Part shown: piece after piece, positions 46,865-58,510 of the stretch
Position numbering within the stretch: position 1 is the first letter of the stretch
Layout: each line of letters opens with the position of its first letter
Assembly (NCBI RefSeq): GCF_014805685.1
Contig: NC_060892.1
Coordinates: 21,594,400-21,658,399, forward strand
Reading direction: 5' to 3'
DNA: 64,000 nt
DNA from: Silurus meridionalis
Taxonomy: Eukaryota; Chordata; Actinopteri; Siluriformes; Siluridae
The notes under the pieces: generated by a model
Seen by the model: the letters and a program-made list of their open reading frames with translations, nothing else
Told to the model about the DNA's origin: nothing
The model's database searches: none
Program-made: the position numbers and the translations under genes

Positions 46865-46867
<3 letters not shown>

Positions 46868-46900
<33 letters not shown>
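46868..46900. repeat. (TA)n at the truncated Tc1 right end
   Basis: About 16 TA units directly after CATGTGAT, where the Tc1 terminal repeat should continue. Confidence 0.9.
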
Positions 46901-46906
<6 letters not shown>

Positions 46907-46974
46907 TTATTATTATTTTTTTAATTGCTATGTATTCTGCCTCTAGCTTTGCATGAACTCAGTTTAACTTTAAA

Positions 46975-47115
46975 TTACCTGGCATGTGCAATGCAGAGCT
47001 AATTTACATTTGCAAATTTGATTATTTCTAGCGAATCAGTTGAGGTTTAGCTATTGTTTTTGTGTTCGCATTTATACAGACTTTGGAGCATGAGCAAGAT
47101 CGTTTGTTTGGTTGT
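46975..47115 (+). repeat. Dispersed repeat, copy B
   Basis: ACCTGGCATGTGCAATGCAG, AGCTAATTTACATTTGCAAA and GAGCATGAGCAAGA align with 29757-29884. Not flanked by a DIRS element here. The family is not recognised. Confidence 0.65.
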
Positions 47116-47639
47116 GTTGGTGTTTGGATGGTTGGTTTGTTGCTGCCTGGTTTCTCTGAAATTTTACAATTTTCATGAATAACAAATGGTCTGTGTAAAC
47201 AATCGCACTAACAATTTCTGAAAAAATCAATTGGTATGCAGCTTTATAAGTCAAGCAAACTGAAAGGAACTAAACTCAAACATGACAAACAGTAATCTCT
47301 TCAATGTTAAGATGGCCTCAAACATGACAAACATTTTATTTTAATGCTGTCTAAGAGCATGTACCTTGTGAACTCATTCATCAGAGTAGGTTTTTACAGC
47401 ACCATTATATCTAATGGCTGATGTTTTGTCTAAAACAACTTGAACTGAATTTTATTTCCATTAAATCAGCAAACAAGTGGGGCCACAAAGACTTGGCTGA
47501 ATCCTGTGGCTTGATGCCTGGTTATAAGTACACTATAGACACTAAGTGAACCTGACATAAAATAAATGCACTGTCATTCCCACTAATTCACATTTAAGAG
47601 GCCACCATGGCCCTATTATGAATACAGTAGAAAAAAAAA
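47116..47639. other. No gene recognised
   Basis: Nothing supported. Confidence 0.5.
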
Positions 47640-47715
47640 AACAATAGTCATCAGAGACTTTAATATTCACTTTGATAATCCAAATGACATTTTGAAAGCA
47701 GCACTAATTTCTTTA

Positions 47716-47782
<67 letters not shown>

Positions 47783-47960
47783 AGCCCATTCATTACATAA
47801 CAAACACCGTTGATTTAATGATGAGATTTGGCATAAATGCAGGAAGCACAGTTGTTCCACTCTGGCTTGATCACTAACTCATTTCATTTTGATTGAGTCT
47901 TGGTGATATTTGCATTTCACCTAGAGCATTATGTGTAAAGTCGTATCAGATACTGAAACG
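47640..47960 (+). pseudogene. L2-like LINE endonuclease fragment split by (TA)n
   Basis: ACTTTAATATTCACTTTGAT with AATCC matches the GDFNIHFDN region at 43305-43330. After a (TA)n array (47717-47780) the frame resumes with GGAGCCCATTCATTACATAA and a TTGATTTAATG word, corresponding to the GPTH..GHTLDL region. Cys-rich or SDH motifs are degraded. Confidence 0.65.
47717..47780. repeat. (TA)n microsatellite inside a LINE relic
   Basis: About 31 TA units. Confidence 0.97.
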
Positions 47961-48139
47961 TCATACAAATCTAATAAAAGTAAAATCTCATCTAATTTGA
48001 CTGGTTAGGCCTTTGATTCCATTAAATTTTATGAGGTTTTTGTATGTCAATGTTTCACCCTACAGTACTGGATTATATGGCCTATGGGGAAAAAGCTAGC
48101 ACCCTCCTATAACGATGACTCCTTTGAACTCAAAAACAA

Positions 48140-48140
<1 letters not shown>

Positions 48141-48203
<63 letters not shown>
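48141..48203. repeat. (CA)n microsatellite
   Basis: About 31 units. Confidence 0.97.
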
Positions 48204-48204
<1 letters not shown>

Positions 48205-48342
48205 CTTTTGTTAATGTTTTCCAAAATGGTAAGAGAGGAGAACCTTGTTAATTATTTAAAGACTCTTACTGCCACTGTTTGTATATATCTCCGCCTGGAT
48301 GGAAGATAAGAAATATTATGGTAATTGTTTTTTTAGTATAGT

Positions 48343-48412
48343 TTTAATTAGTTTAATTCGTATAGCACTTTCAACAATGGACAATGTCCCAACGCTAATT
48401 TACAGACATAAA
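48343..48412 (-). mobile_element. L2-like LINE 3'-end fragment
   Basis: TTTAATTCGTATAGCACTTT, CAACAATGGACAATGTCCCA is the reversed 3' terminus seen at 46490-46545. A strongly truncated insertion. Confidence 0.6.
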
Positions 48413-48511
48413 AACATTATGAAAATACATTTTAGTGTCATAAATTATTTCCTACAATGTATCTGGAAATGATTCACAATCCTTTACAATTCTTTAAAAA
48501 ACCTTATAAGC

Positions 48512-49085
48512 CCTTTTATCACAAATCACTCCTGCCACTCTTCTCCAACCACTCCACCCTGCCTGCACTCTTTTCTTCACTTCTTGAACACACTCTCCAT
48601 TACTTTGCACTGTTGACCCCATGTACTTAAACTCATACACCTTCTCCACCTCATCTCCCTGCATCCGCACCACTTCACTGCCCTTGCTCTCATTTACACA
48701 CATGTACTCTGTCTTACTCCTACTAATTTTCATTCCCCTTCTCTCCAGCACGTGCCTCCACCTCTCCAGGCTCTTCTCAACCTGCTCCCTTCTCTCACCA
48801 AAAATCACAATATCATCCGCTAACATCATAATCCACGGAGACTCCTGTTTGATCTTGTCCGTCAACCTGTTCATTACCACTGCAAACAGGAAAGGGTTTA
48901 GAGCCAATCCTTGATGCAATTCCACCTCCACCTTGAACCAGTCTGTTGTTCCTACTGCAAAATCTACTGCTGTCACACTGTCCTCATACATGTCCTGCAT
49001 CACCCTCACATACTTTTCTGGCACTTTCTGATACAATACCACTCCTCTCTCGGCACCCTGTCGCAAGCTTTCTCTAAACCTACAG
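48512..49085 (-). pseudogene. RTE LINE reverse transcriptase fragment
   Basis: From 49066 down: EKYVRVMQDMYEDSVTAVD, TTDWFKVEVELHQGLALNPF, FAVVMNRLTDKIKQE, MMLADDIVIFGERREQVEKS, RGMKISRSKTEYMCVNE, FKYMGSTVQSNGECVQEVKK and AGWSGWRRVAGVICDKR. The catalytic box is LADD here instead of FADD. One open frame of 190 codons, collinear with 34730-35250, truncated at both ends. Confidence 0.85.
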
Positions 49086-50477
49086 CTATCAGTTTACACT
49101 GAAATATAATTAAATTGGTGCAACAATAATATTTACTGATTTATCGTATTTATTGCAAATTAAATGTGGTATATAATAAATGTTATAGATTGCGGTGCAA
49201 ATCCATGAAAAAAGGGATCACTGCTCACACAAGATTTCATCATCTCTTGTGTTTTAATCAAACTCACAATTTGTACAGAGAGCAGCCACTTGAAGTAATA
49301 AAAAAATTTACACAATAATGAGTTAATATACAAAGATTGGATTAAACAATAAACAAATAATTTTAGATCACACACTGGCCTTGTATCATTACAGAGTATT
49401 CCACTCCAGAAAAGAAATAGACAATTAAAATTCACCTCCAGCCTTGCAAATATTTATACACTAGTGGCTACATATTAGCATATCTTAACATGCATAGTGC
49501 TAATTGGTAGCCAGTTCCTGTTAGCAGTAATCTCTTTCTCTGATCTGTTTCTTAAGGCAGTAAAATGAAACAAATTGGTGTCCTCAGTGGAAAAACAACA
49601 TATAACAAAGGAACACATCACTGCAGTATTTAATTTCTTTACAGACTCTGAAGCTTTATGCTGTATCTGTAGCCTGAGGTTGCTATGCAAATTCGTACAA
49701 GTCATTAAAGACTAATAAAAATAAATATACTGTACATTCCGTAGCATTCACAGAACCTTTTAAAAGACACACTGATGCACATGTAAAAATTGGGGCTAAA
49801 AGGTTTTTATTTAGTTTGTTTCTTTAATATGGATTAGGGTAAATTAAAGCTCACTAGCTTGTGTTAGCTTACTTTTAATATGCAAGCTACCATTACAACA
49901 AAGGCTAAATAGTACATTTAAAATGTCATTGCCTAGGTAATTAATAGCTACTTAATTGGATAAATAGATGTTAAAATTTGACAATATAAAATGACAGAAG
50001 AATATAAAGCTGGTAGGAAATATGTTTAAATTGCTCCTTTTTGAATGTTACAAAACTTTCTCCTTGCTGGTTTTCTCTGTGTTAGAAATAATGAATGCAT
50101 GCAGTGCAACATGCGTTTTGGGGTTATGTTGTTTTTTCCATGAGACCTTCAAAACAGCTACAAAGCCCTAATCGTTTAATCGACCCGTACTAATGAATAT
50201 GGCCATTGACTTTTATCTAACAGAACATGCTGAACAACTAAACACAGTGACAATGAGACTGGTATTATTACTATCAACATGATAAGAATACTTCTAGAAA
50301 TACAATGAGTCCGTTAAAGGGCCGAATGAGTAACATTTTGGGTTTAGTTTCTTTATTCACTACACCTTGCAATGAAAGGGCAAATAAACATTGAATTATA
50401 TAAAATTAACGACTGCATTTAGACTTAGAGAAAAAGCAGCTTAGTGCTGGTTCCTAACTGACAAACTAGCTAGCTGG
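49086..50477. other. No gene recognised
   Basis: About 1.4 kb of AT-rich sequence without a supported ORF or repeat. Confidence 0.5.

Positions 50478-50521
<44 letters not shown>
50478..50521. repeat. (TA)n microsatellite
   Basis: About 21 units. Confidence 0.95.
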
Positions 50522-50525
<4 letters not shown>

Positions 50526-51001
50526 CAAGGTAGTGTTACATTGAGAGTGTGCTCCAGTGATAGCTAAACATTACCTATATAACTAAAAAGCTGGACTGTT
50601 TCGAAAGGAATCTGTGGATTACATTAACAATCAAGGACACAAGAATAAAAAACAAGGAAAAAAATATGAAAGCATATAACATACATCTCTTAATCTTAAT
50701 CAAATAACACATACAACTCTTAAAAACAGCTTTTTCCCCCTTTTATCTCAGCAGAAATAACACACCAAATTGTGCAGCACTCGTCAGAAATCATCCAATA
50801 TATCACAAACATGTACAGGGAACTTTATGATTTTTTTATATATAATTTTTCTTTTTGTCTTTTTACATTGCAGACAAGATCTACAAGCTACAAATTTCTA
50901 ACATTTCACAGCCCAGTGTTTGTTTAGGTCCAGAGGGCTCAGTCCTGGTTCTTTACTCTCGCATACACAAACACACACATACATCTGATATCATATATAT
51001 A

Positions 51002-51006
<5 letters not shown>
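50522..51006. other. No gene recognised
   Basis: Nothing supported; it may include distal nell1 3' UTR. Confidence 0.4.

Positions 51007-51070
<64 letters not shown>
51007..51070. repeat. (TA)n microsatellite
   Basis: About 32 units. Confidence 0.97.
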
Positions 51071-51072
<2 letters not shown>

Positions 51073-51286
51073 GACACAAATTTTAAGATTGGGAAAGAAT
51101 GTGTCTCCTGGGTTAATATTCTCTTAAATCACTGAGTGTCCTGAAAAATTCAGCAACAGTCTCGTGTGCTTCAGAAATCCCAAACAGTGGGGAAAATAAC
51201 AAATATATATGGGGTGGGAATGAAACTTTGCAAATGAAACCAAGGAGGAACATGCAAGAGGAAAAAAAGTTACATTGTCCCAAGCT

Positions 51287-51435
51287 TTTATTTATTTATT
51301 TATTTTATAATGTTGACAGGTTAAATAGTGTAAAGTGTTTTGACACATTACAAGCTGGCAAATGCACAAATAATAATTTATACATTACATATACATATAA
51401 AAACTGTGTTGAATTTCATTGAATTAATGAATCAT

Positions 51436-51479
<44 letters not shown>

Positions 51480-51805
51480 TAATGGATTATGACTCTGAGC
51501 TTAGGAAACAATGAAACTACAGCAACACTAAAGGGAGAAAAACTATCCTAAATGTTTTAGGGTCGTCCAGGGAAAAACAATAATGTGTACAGTATTGCAT
51601 GTTGTATTTTGTAAATGCTGCTGTGAAGAAGCCATAAACCCGGAATGGCGTTATACAGCACGTGAATGCCAGGGCCACAGGCGGGATCCAGAAGGAGAGA
51701 AACGTTTTATTTCAATATATATTTCTTGCAAGACTTCTGAAAATTTGGTCCGGTCCATGAGCAAGAGGGGGGAAAAAAAAGCTAGGCGATGAAAAGGTGA
51801 CATGT
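51287..51805 (-). promoter_or_regulatory. Candidate nell1 3' UTR with polyadenylation signals
   Basis: On the minus strand downstream of the nell1 stop, AATAAA occurs at 51711-51706, about 95 nt after the stop. A tandem AATAAATAAATAAA cluster lies at 51306-51287. A (CA)n microsatellite (51440-51477) lies between them. Which signal is used cannot be told without transcripts. Confidence 0.4.
51440..51477. repeat. (CA)n microsatellite in the candidate 3' UTR
   Basis: About 18 units. Confidence 0.95.
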
Positions 51806-51856
51806 TTAATCGTTCTTGATGCAGTCCAAATCTACAGAGCAGCAGATTTTCCCATT
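51806..51856 (-). CDS. nell1: nell1-like terminal coding exon with stop codon
   Basis: Short final exon of 51 nt: sixteen codons reading NGKICCSVDLDCIKND, then TAA at 51808-51806. NG..CCSVD..C is the invariant C-terminus of NELL proteins, completing the last VWC module begun in the preceding exon (CTCK joined to NGKICC in frame). The acceptor is CTTCTGCAG at 51857-51865. The intron separating it from exon 52664-52888 is 807 bp. It is too short to be found by ORF length and was located by looking for the expected C-terminus on the minus strand. Confidence 0.88.
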   Translation of the reverse strand, partial: NGKICCSVDLDCIKND

Positions 51857-52663
51857 CTGCAGAAGACCAGAGTGTGGCATTAATATTATTTATTACCCAT
51901 ATAATAAATAAAACACGCTAATCGTGCATCAGATTTATACTGCATGCTGTAAAACACAAAGGCTCTCCGAGTCAGTCTTGCTGTATTGTAAGATTGTAAT
52001 TGTAAAATAATGGCTGGCCTTCAGCTGCACTCTCGGAACACTAACCCCTTTTTTAACCGTTTATTGTTAGCTTAAAGAGTACAGGAAAATCACTCGCAAG
52101 TGTTGCGATGCTTTTTTATTATCATGCAAGAAGTAAGTGTATAATCTACATGACTATATCATGATTTTCACTTACAGTATTCACTTTAAGAGAAAATAGG
52201 TATTATTATGGGGTTTAAAAAATATGCTGGGAATAATGCTTTATAAATTATAATACTATATATTATATTCCTTTTTACTGGATGGGAAGTTCAAAAAAAC
52301 TGACAGAACCTTCACTCTGAAGAACTGAGGAATGTCTTGTGTAAATATTTAACATCACATATGTAATCATTTAAACAGTTAATCATACATTTTGCGGATA
52401 GCAATTTATTTGTTGATTGAGTTAGCTAATGTGTATGAATGTTTCTTGTGTTAATTATTTGTCCAGTGTAAATATTTTTAGGGGATGAGCGACTGTGAGT
52501 GAGCATGTTGAATCGTAAGAGAGATGCAGCTAAAGTACAGTTATAGTCATGTTTCTATCTACAATTTCTTTACAGCATAAACTACATGAGGCTATAAAAT
52601 ACATTTAAATGAAAACTCTAGTGTGTTAAAATAGCAGGAAGAGTGTGTTTTGTGTGTGTGTAC

Positions 52664-52888
52664 CTTGCATGTGCAGGTGGTGCATGGTGTATTGGGATCA
52701 CTCCAAAGGTCGCCGCTGAGGCGCGTGATGTCATCAGGATCGCGGCATGTCTGCTTTGGGTCAGAGGTCACTATGTCGTCTGCACAGGGGTCAGAAATGC
52801 AGCGACGGCAACACTCTCCCTCCAGTACGGTCGAATGATTACACAGCAGGATGGGACATGAGAGAGATACACACTCCACCTCTCCCCC
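52664..52888 (-). CDS. nell1: nell1-like exon: C-terminal VWC modules
   Basis: Exon of 225 nt (75 codons, phase 0 at both ends). It reads GGEVECVSLSC, then LEGECCRRC.SDPC, which closes a VWC module, then TC.D...ITRLSG.LW and PCTTCTCK, which opens the last one. LEGECC, RLSG and PCTTC point to nell1. The acceptor is ATAG before a run of five G. Upstream of it on the coding strand is a (CT)21 tract (52907-52948) and a short GT repeat, so a microsatellite appears to serve as the polypyrimidine tract. The donor is GTACAC (52663-52658). The 8889-bp intron before it holds DIRS, SINE, Tc1 and foldback insertions. Confidence 0.88.
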
Positions 52889-52902
52889 CTATACACACAC
52901 AC

Positions 52903-52906
<4 letters not shown>

Positions 52907-52948
<42 letters not shown>
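52907..52948. repeat. (AG)21 microsatellite next to a splice acceptor
   Basis: Read as (CT)21 on the nell1 coding strand, it starts 19 bp upstream of the exon ending at 52888. Confidence 0.97.
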
Positions 52949-52952
<4 letters not shown>

Positions 52953-54215
52953 AGGTGAAGCCCATACAATGATATTTTCTTTTTTTTGCACAATGTGTAG
53001 GCTAAGAACAATGCAGCAAATATACTTCGGATCAAAACAACGAAAATATTTTGCCTCATATAATGCCTCTCTGATAAATATTTTCAACTGCATTTCAACT
53101 CAGTCTGAAGTGACTATTTCTTCAGAAGACTGCATAATGAACAGTGATTAATCATTTCATCATGATTGTAACATGAATATGATTTGAACCCTGCAGCCAT
53201 TTTTCCATTCATAGGAAAAATACAGTTTTTTTGAAAGTGACATGTCCATAATTCTGTTATTTAATATAATCCCAATAATAGATGGGCATTTTAAAGTAGC
53301 AGTTTTAACCCAAATAATGACTCTGCTGAGCGTCCTCTCATTGAAATCCTCTGCATGAGCTTTATTTACTTCATTTGTACCCTACAGAGACATAGATAAA
53401 GAGTGTAAGAAAGAATCAATTGTCTCTAAGTGCTTTAACTAAAGCCACTTTTGGACCATCTGCTCTCAATTTTGTCTAAAAGAAGGGGATTTTCCATCAT
53501 TTCAATCAATAATGCAAAATAAAGATGTTTTGACACAACGTATGGACGTATATACTTTTTAATGCTAAACTACATGTAAACTCAGCTCAACCTTCTTAAA
53601 TATCAGTAAGTGTGCTGACACACACAAGAAATTTGGATTTACTGTAATTGAAATAGGGTGTGGGGAGGTTTGGGGGTGAAAGATAACAGCAGTCTTAAAC
53701 CGATTACTCATAAAAATTAAAAGCCATGAGATACAGAACATCACACAAAGATGTAGAAGAAAATTTATTAAACATATTGGATTGATAAACCTAAAAAACA
53801 AGATAAATAACTGCAGAAAGACAACACTGCAGACTGATACGACGGATTTGCATTTCTTGTCGGCTTAGTGCTCTAAGTTCAACGCAACATCGATACACTG
53901 AAAAACAATCAAAAATGTATTTACTGAATTCATTTATAACAGACTATACCTTTGCAGAATCTCCCAGACATTGTTACATATTTAAATCCTTGTGGCCAAA
54001 CTGCTCCTAGGCCAGTCATGGATCATGGAAAGTGAAACTTAAATCTGTCAGGGGGAGTTTAATGTATTCAAACATGTTCAAAATATTTATTAAAAGCTTC
54101 TCTCTTTTCACATTTTACAACATTATCATAATAGCTTATATATTAACTTATAAGGAGAAACCCAGTAGCTATGTGAAATCAGATTTTGAGCACCCCATAT
54201 ATCCAACACGACACA
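52949..54215. other. nell1 intron, nothing recognised
   Basis: AT-rich intron sequence; short ORFs have no motif. Confidence 0.5.
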
Positions 54216-54326
54216 ATTCTTGTTTCATAGCACCTGTGCGAAGATTCGACTGTGAGGTTCGTAGTCAAATCAGGCTCCTTCTATTGATGCATCGAATCTA
54301 TGACTATTCGGGTTCACCCCTAATGT
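54216..54326. mobile_element. Candidate MITE fragment
   Basis: GAAGATTCGACTGTGAGGTT, CGTAGTCAAATCAGGCTCCT, ATGCATCGAATCTATGACTA resembles a GATTCGACT-type fish hAT MITE. Termini are not defined. Confidence 0.35.
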
Positions 54327-54545
54327 AAATAATATAAACAGTCTGCTAAATTGGCTTAGGACTACAGTTTGCCTGAAAAGGTCTGCATTTAAGCATCTAT
54401 CACTGAACAGTACACCTCAACAATAATTTAACTGTAATGAATGCACAATCAGTGCCTCTCGTATGAGGATAGGTTTCCTTTTGAGTCTGGTTTTTCCTCA
54501 TTTTCAGTGAGATAATCCATGGCTAGGCATAAACTAGGCAGGAGG

Positions 54546-54718
54546 GAGGTGGTAGCTCAGTGGTTAAGGCATTGGACTTTGGATCAGAAGATCAGAAGTT
54601 CAAAACCAAGCTGCTACTGCTGGGCCCTTGAGCAAGGCCCTTAACCCTCCCATGCACAGTTGTAAGTCGCTCTGGATAAATGCGTCTGCCAAATGCCGTA
54701 AATGTAAATTACCAAATT
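54546..54718 (+). mobile_element. tRNA-derived SINE with LINE-like tail
   Basis: The head is GTGGTAGCTCAGTGGTTAAGG (A box), then GAAGTTCAAAACC (B box). The body is CTGGGCCCTTGAGCAAGGCC and CTTAACC. The 3' tail is GTCGCTCTGGATAAATGCGT, CTGCCAAATGCCGTAAATGT. This tail is the complement of the 3' end of the L2/Rex1-like LINE at 38529-38570, the tail sharing expected if the LINE machinery mobilises the SINE. Inside a nell1 intron, antisense to the gene. Confidence 0.85.
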
Positions 54719-56490
54719 TTAATGCTGTCCCACATTTGTTGAAAATAATGGTCACTTTGTCTCTCCTATACTATGTTCAAAGTGAGATTATGCTTAATAA
54801 CCACTGCTGACTGTATATATGGTGCACCATAGAGTTCTGTGTATGTGGCTAATTGGTCAATTGGCATTTTAAGAGTGTTGCTATATAGTAGAAGAGCACT
54901 GGTACATATCACTGTGTTTCATGCAACTCTATTTCCAAGCTGTGGCTTGTTGGAAAATATTTTCTAGAATATTCAACTAAACCAGAAAAACTTTTCTTTG
55001 AACTGATGCTGATGCTGCATCATATGGTAGCACAATTGGCTAGTGTTATGGTGAATGACAGCAGAAAGAGATCATGTCCCTCCCAGCCAGAAATTTGGTT
55101 CTCTTGGCCAAAGATTTTATATTTATCAAATATTTATACATTAATGTACATGGACATTTTTTCTTTTACACAGATTAAGATAGATACCACTAAACTAAAA
55201 TCATCCCAGTGACAGAGGAAACGTTGTTTTGTTACTGGGTGTTTACTTTCTCTGCACTGTCAGGTTCTTCCCTGATTTCTGGCTACATTGGTGCCTCTTT
55301 TCTACATTAAGAAGCTTGCACTAATTTCGCATTCACCCACTGACACTTCAGTTTCGAATATTTCAGACATAGCTACTACAAATTGCATCATCCACACACA
55401 ACCACATAGCCGCTCTACATTTTCCCTGTAGATTCCTAGCACGAGCATCTGTCTGACCAAAATCTGATATAATTACACATCTCTAGGTGTTTTAGGATCT
55501 AGGCTAGATTAAATTAGTGACTGACCTGCAAGTCTAATTTATAAAACCCGGAGCCACGTGTTGGTTTTTCTGATAAGTCTCTGTTTGGGTGAGCAAGTAA
55601 TTTCTCCTTATTTAGCAACCAGCATTGGAGGAGGTTTGCTGCTTGAATGACATCATTAGCTGCTTACACAGACCAAGATTTAGCACTAATTATTTTTAAT
55701 CGAAGCTGCATGAAGATGCTGGCTCCATGCTGGCAATTTGATTACAAAAAGAATAACCTCTGCCATCATTGCTGTCAAATCATCTCATAGAACTTTCATT
55801 TAGCTAAATGTGGACATGTCTACTGACAGTGTTATCCTTTCTAGCTTTATGCAGATAAAATGTCTTGAAAGTGAAACAGTTTATATTCTATATTCAGTTA
55901 GAAAATAAATGGCATGTCAGCCTTTGATTTTGAAGATAACTAGGACAGAAACTACATTTAACTTACTTTGCTAGTGTGTGGAAACTGGGTAGACAGAAGT
56001 TTCTCCAAATGTGTCTAGAGTGAGAGTGGAGAAGGAATGTGTGAAATAGATGGATATGGAGTGAAAATAGATGGTGTGGTTTTTAGCTGTGTTTCTGTAA
56101 ACTGAGTGGTGAAACACTTCCTGATGAAATGATAAATCACTGCAGTAGTTGACCTACTTACTCAGAATGGTTCTGCTTACACAAAGGTAGCAGCAATTAG
56201 AGAAGTTTTTCTTCATCCTGCTGTTCATTGTAGCAGTCATATAACCGAATTAATTGCTAAATCTGGCAGCCCACTGTGACGCCCTGGCAAACTCTGCCAG
56301 CTGCAATGAACTCTGGCTGAAGGGAAATGGCAGAAAAGAGACAGCAGCTTTCAGGATTTGATGAGGTACAGAAATGTTTTTTTCTCCCCCTGTATTTTTT
56401 GTGTAATTCATTTAATAATTAATTTTTTTTTTATCCTTAATATCAACATAATTTGTATGGTTATTATAATTATTATGGGGCCAATCACCT
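54719..56490. other. nell1 intron, nothing recognised
   Basis: About 1.8 kb with no repeat family recognised. Confidence 0.5.
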
Positions 56491-56493
56491 AAT

Positions 56494-56516
56494 AACCCTA
56501 ACCCTAACCCTAACCC
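56494..56516. repeat. Interstitial telomere-like repeat
   Basis: Nearly four perfect copies of AACCCT, the vertebrate telomere unit in C-strand orientation, preceded by AATAACCCT. A two-unit stretch recurs at about 58497-58508. Confidence 0.9.
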
Positions 56517-58389
56517 TTTTCCTTATTTATCTTCTTCTTCTGACTAAATCTGGGCCAAATGCTACCAATGTTACTTTTGTCACCAAATGATAATTAATAG
56601 TCATTAATTTTGAACCTTGTTGCCCAAGATGACTTTGAAACATTGTAAGATGTTTCATTCCACATGTTTATATTTTCACTATATTGTACATTGATACAAA
56701 TGAAATCCAATCATATAAATAATCAGTGAATTATGCTTACAATAAAAAGCTGCATGGTCCCTGAAAATGCAAAAAAATTATTACAATTAAAAATAATAAC
56801 AAAATTTACAGGTGTATATAAACTACAAAACCGAACAGAAGAAGCTTCTTACCTCACACCACAAGGTCAAACATTTAAAATCAACATATTCAAACACACA
56901 AGAAAGAAATCACTACCCCGCATTATAAATCCACGCAATAAAACCTGCATTGATTAACAGTAGCATTTTTTTTTTCTAATAATAAAATCGCCTTTTAGGT
57001 CACCCAGCACCCAGTATATTCAATAATTAGGGTTGTTAGTGATGTTGAATAATGCTGCAGTGACTGATGCTCTCAAAAATAATTTATTGGAAAAGCAGAA
57101 TTGTGGAAAGCAGAGGGGTGAAAATTATTTAGATTACTGCATAGTTATAAATGAAATTATGTAATGATATCTCATAAACAATGGCAAGAAAGTTAAAAAG
57201 GCAAGAAAATTGTACATATTTTAACTGCTATTCATAAGACAACAGGTCTCATTGCTCTTTTCCCCTCCTGTTGAGTGTTTAATTCAGCATTCTATTATTG
57301 CCCTATTTGTTTGAACATTCGCTGGTGAAAGTTAGAAGTGTGCTTGATGAAGATGCATAGTAACTACTCATAAAATGGTAACAAGTCTATGAAATTTTAA
57401 TTTGTTAAAATGAGTGTGATTATGAAGCCTTTCAGATATTTCAGATGCAGGATGGAAATCGTTTGTTCTGCCATGCTGGACAATGCATGTGACCTAATTG
57501 TTGCGAGCCTGAACATGTGTGACACACTTACAGAGCTCTGGCCAAACTACTGCATAATGCTATTCAAGCTATGCAGAAGGGGTAAGCTATGAAAATGCTG
57601 CTTTCTATTCATCACCTTTCAATGGCAATGGCAGACATGAGAAATAGCAGCAGAGACTGTGAGGAAGCAAAAGGTAGCTCGACACTGAAGCAGACCAATG
57701 GCTGGAGTGAAAAGCCCATGCACAGTACAGCAGTGGCACTGAATTCCCTACAGACTGGTGTTAAGACGGTCTTGGCAAAAAAAAGACTATGTCTGGACAA
57801 GATAATTTTGTGATATATTTACTAATGCAGCTCGTGGAAATATTCCACTGAAGCAATGATTTCTCTGACACGTGACAGAATTCAAGCACTAGTGAGTTTG
57901 AGTTGTATGGCCAATGCCACACTCACAACTGGCCCTTCAGGGATGCCTGTAGCAAACCAAACAAAAAAAGATAAGCTCAGAGATCTTACAGAAAGCACTT
58001 CAGGCTATGGCAGAATCACTAGTGCTGATAAAGCAGATTAGTTTAGCTGAAACATTTGGCAAAATCACTGTCAGGACCTGGTCAAAACAGGCTACATTAG
58101 CAGACATTGGTACACAGACAAATCTTTGGCAGACAAACCCATGATTAATTAAATCATCACTTATCTGGTACAACAGCAGTGGAAGGTACCATGTAGGGTG
58201 CAGCATCTACCAGTCACAATGGATAAAACAAAGAAACAAGACCTGCTCAAGTCTATAAACCATGTCTGACCAAAACTACCAAGTGCTGTTTTCTGTAATC
58301 AGAAGTCTAATGGTGGGAGGGTCTTCCCTCTATATCTTAAGCACTGGAGCTCAATAACCAGTTGCGTCTGTGAGACAATTTACATTTAC
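56517..58389. other. nell1 intron, possible degraded coding relic at 57400-58300
   Basis: No family recognised. From 57400 to 58300 several short plus-strand ORFs follow one another (57410-57592, 57589-57813, 57856-58041), a pattern that could be an old coding relic. Its closeness to DIRS-type pieces at 58390 and 61077 suggests one, but no conserved motif is seen. Confidence 0.35.
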
Positions 58390-58510
58390 AGCTAGTTCTC
58401 TTTCACCATCTCGTGTTCGAGATCCACCTATGTGAAGGACATCCGTACCTGAACTCTGCAGAAGCATCCAATTGCATCAAGTCTGGCTTGACAGACCCTA
58501 ACCCTAACCG

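Larger units (their letters stand above)
42231..46867 (-). mobile_element. Internally deleted Tc1 element split by an L2-like LINE
   Basis: Left part (42231-42496): TIR GCACACTCACTGGCCACTTT with ATTAGGTGCACC, then TTCGTGGCATAGATTCAACA and GGTGCTCTATTGGATTGACA. Right part (46562-46867): reversed transposase N-terminus and leader ending GTTGCTGCCATGTGAT, then TA repeat instead of the second TIR. The LINE between is flanked by TAGTCTGG. Most of the transposase, normally about 340 residues, is missing even before the LINE insertion. Confidence 0.8.

Noticed and set aside
52643..52861. Plus-strand ORFs over the nell1 exons
   Set aside because: Antisense of exons whose splice sites and cysteine pattern are clear on the minus strand.
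54548..54620. tRNA gene
   Set aside because: A and B boxes are present, but the cloverleaf does not close and a SINE body and tail follow; the same holds for 20898, 60030 and 62423.
56733..56957. 74-residue Lys-rich ORF as a host gene
   Set aside because: No motif, no splice or conservation evidence, AT-rich intron context.
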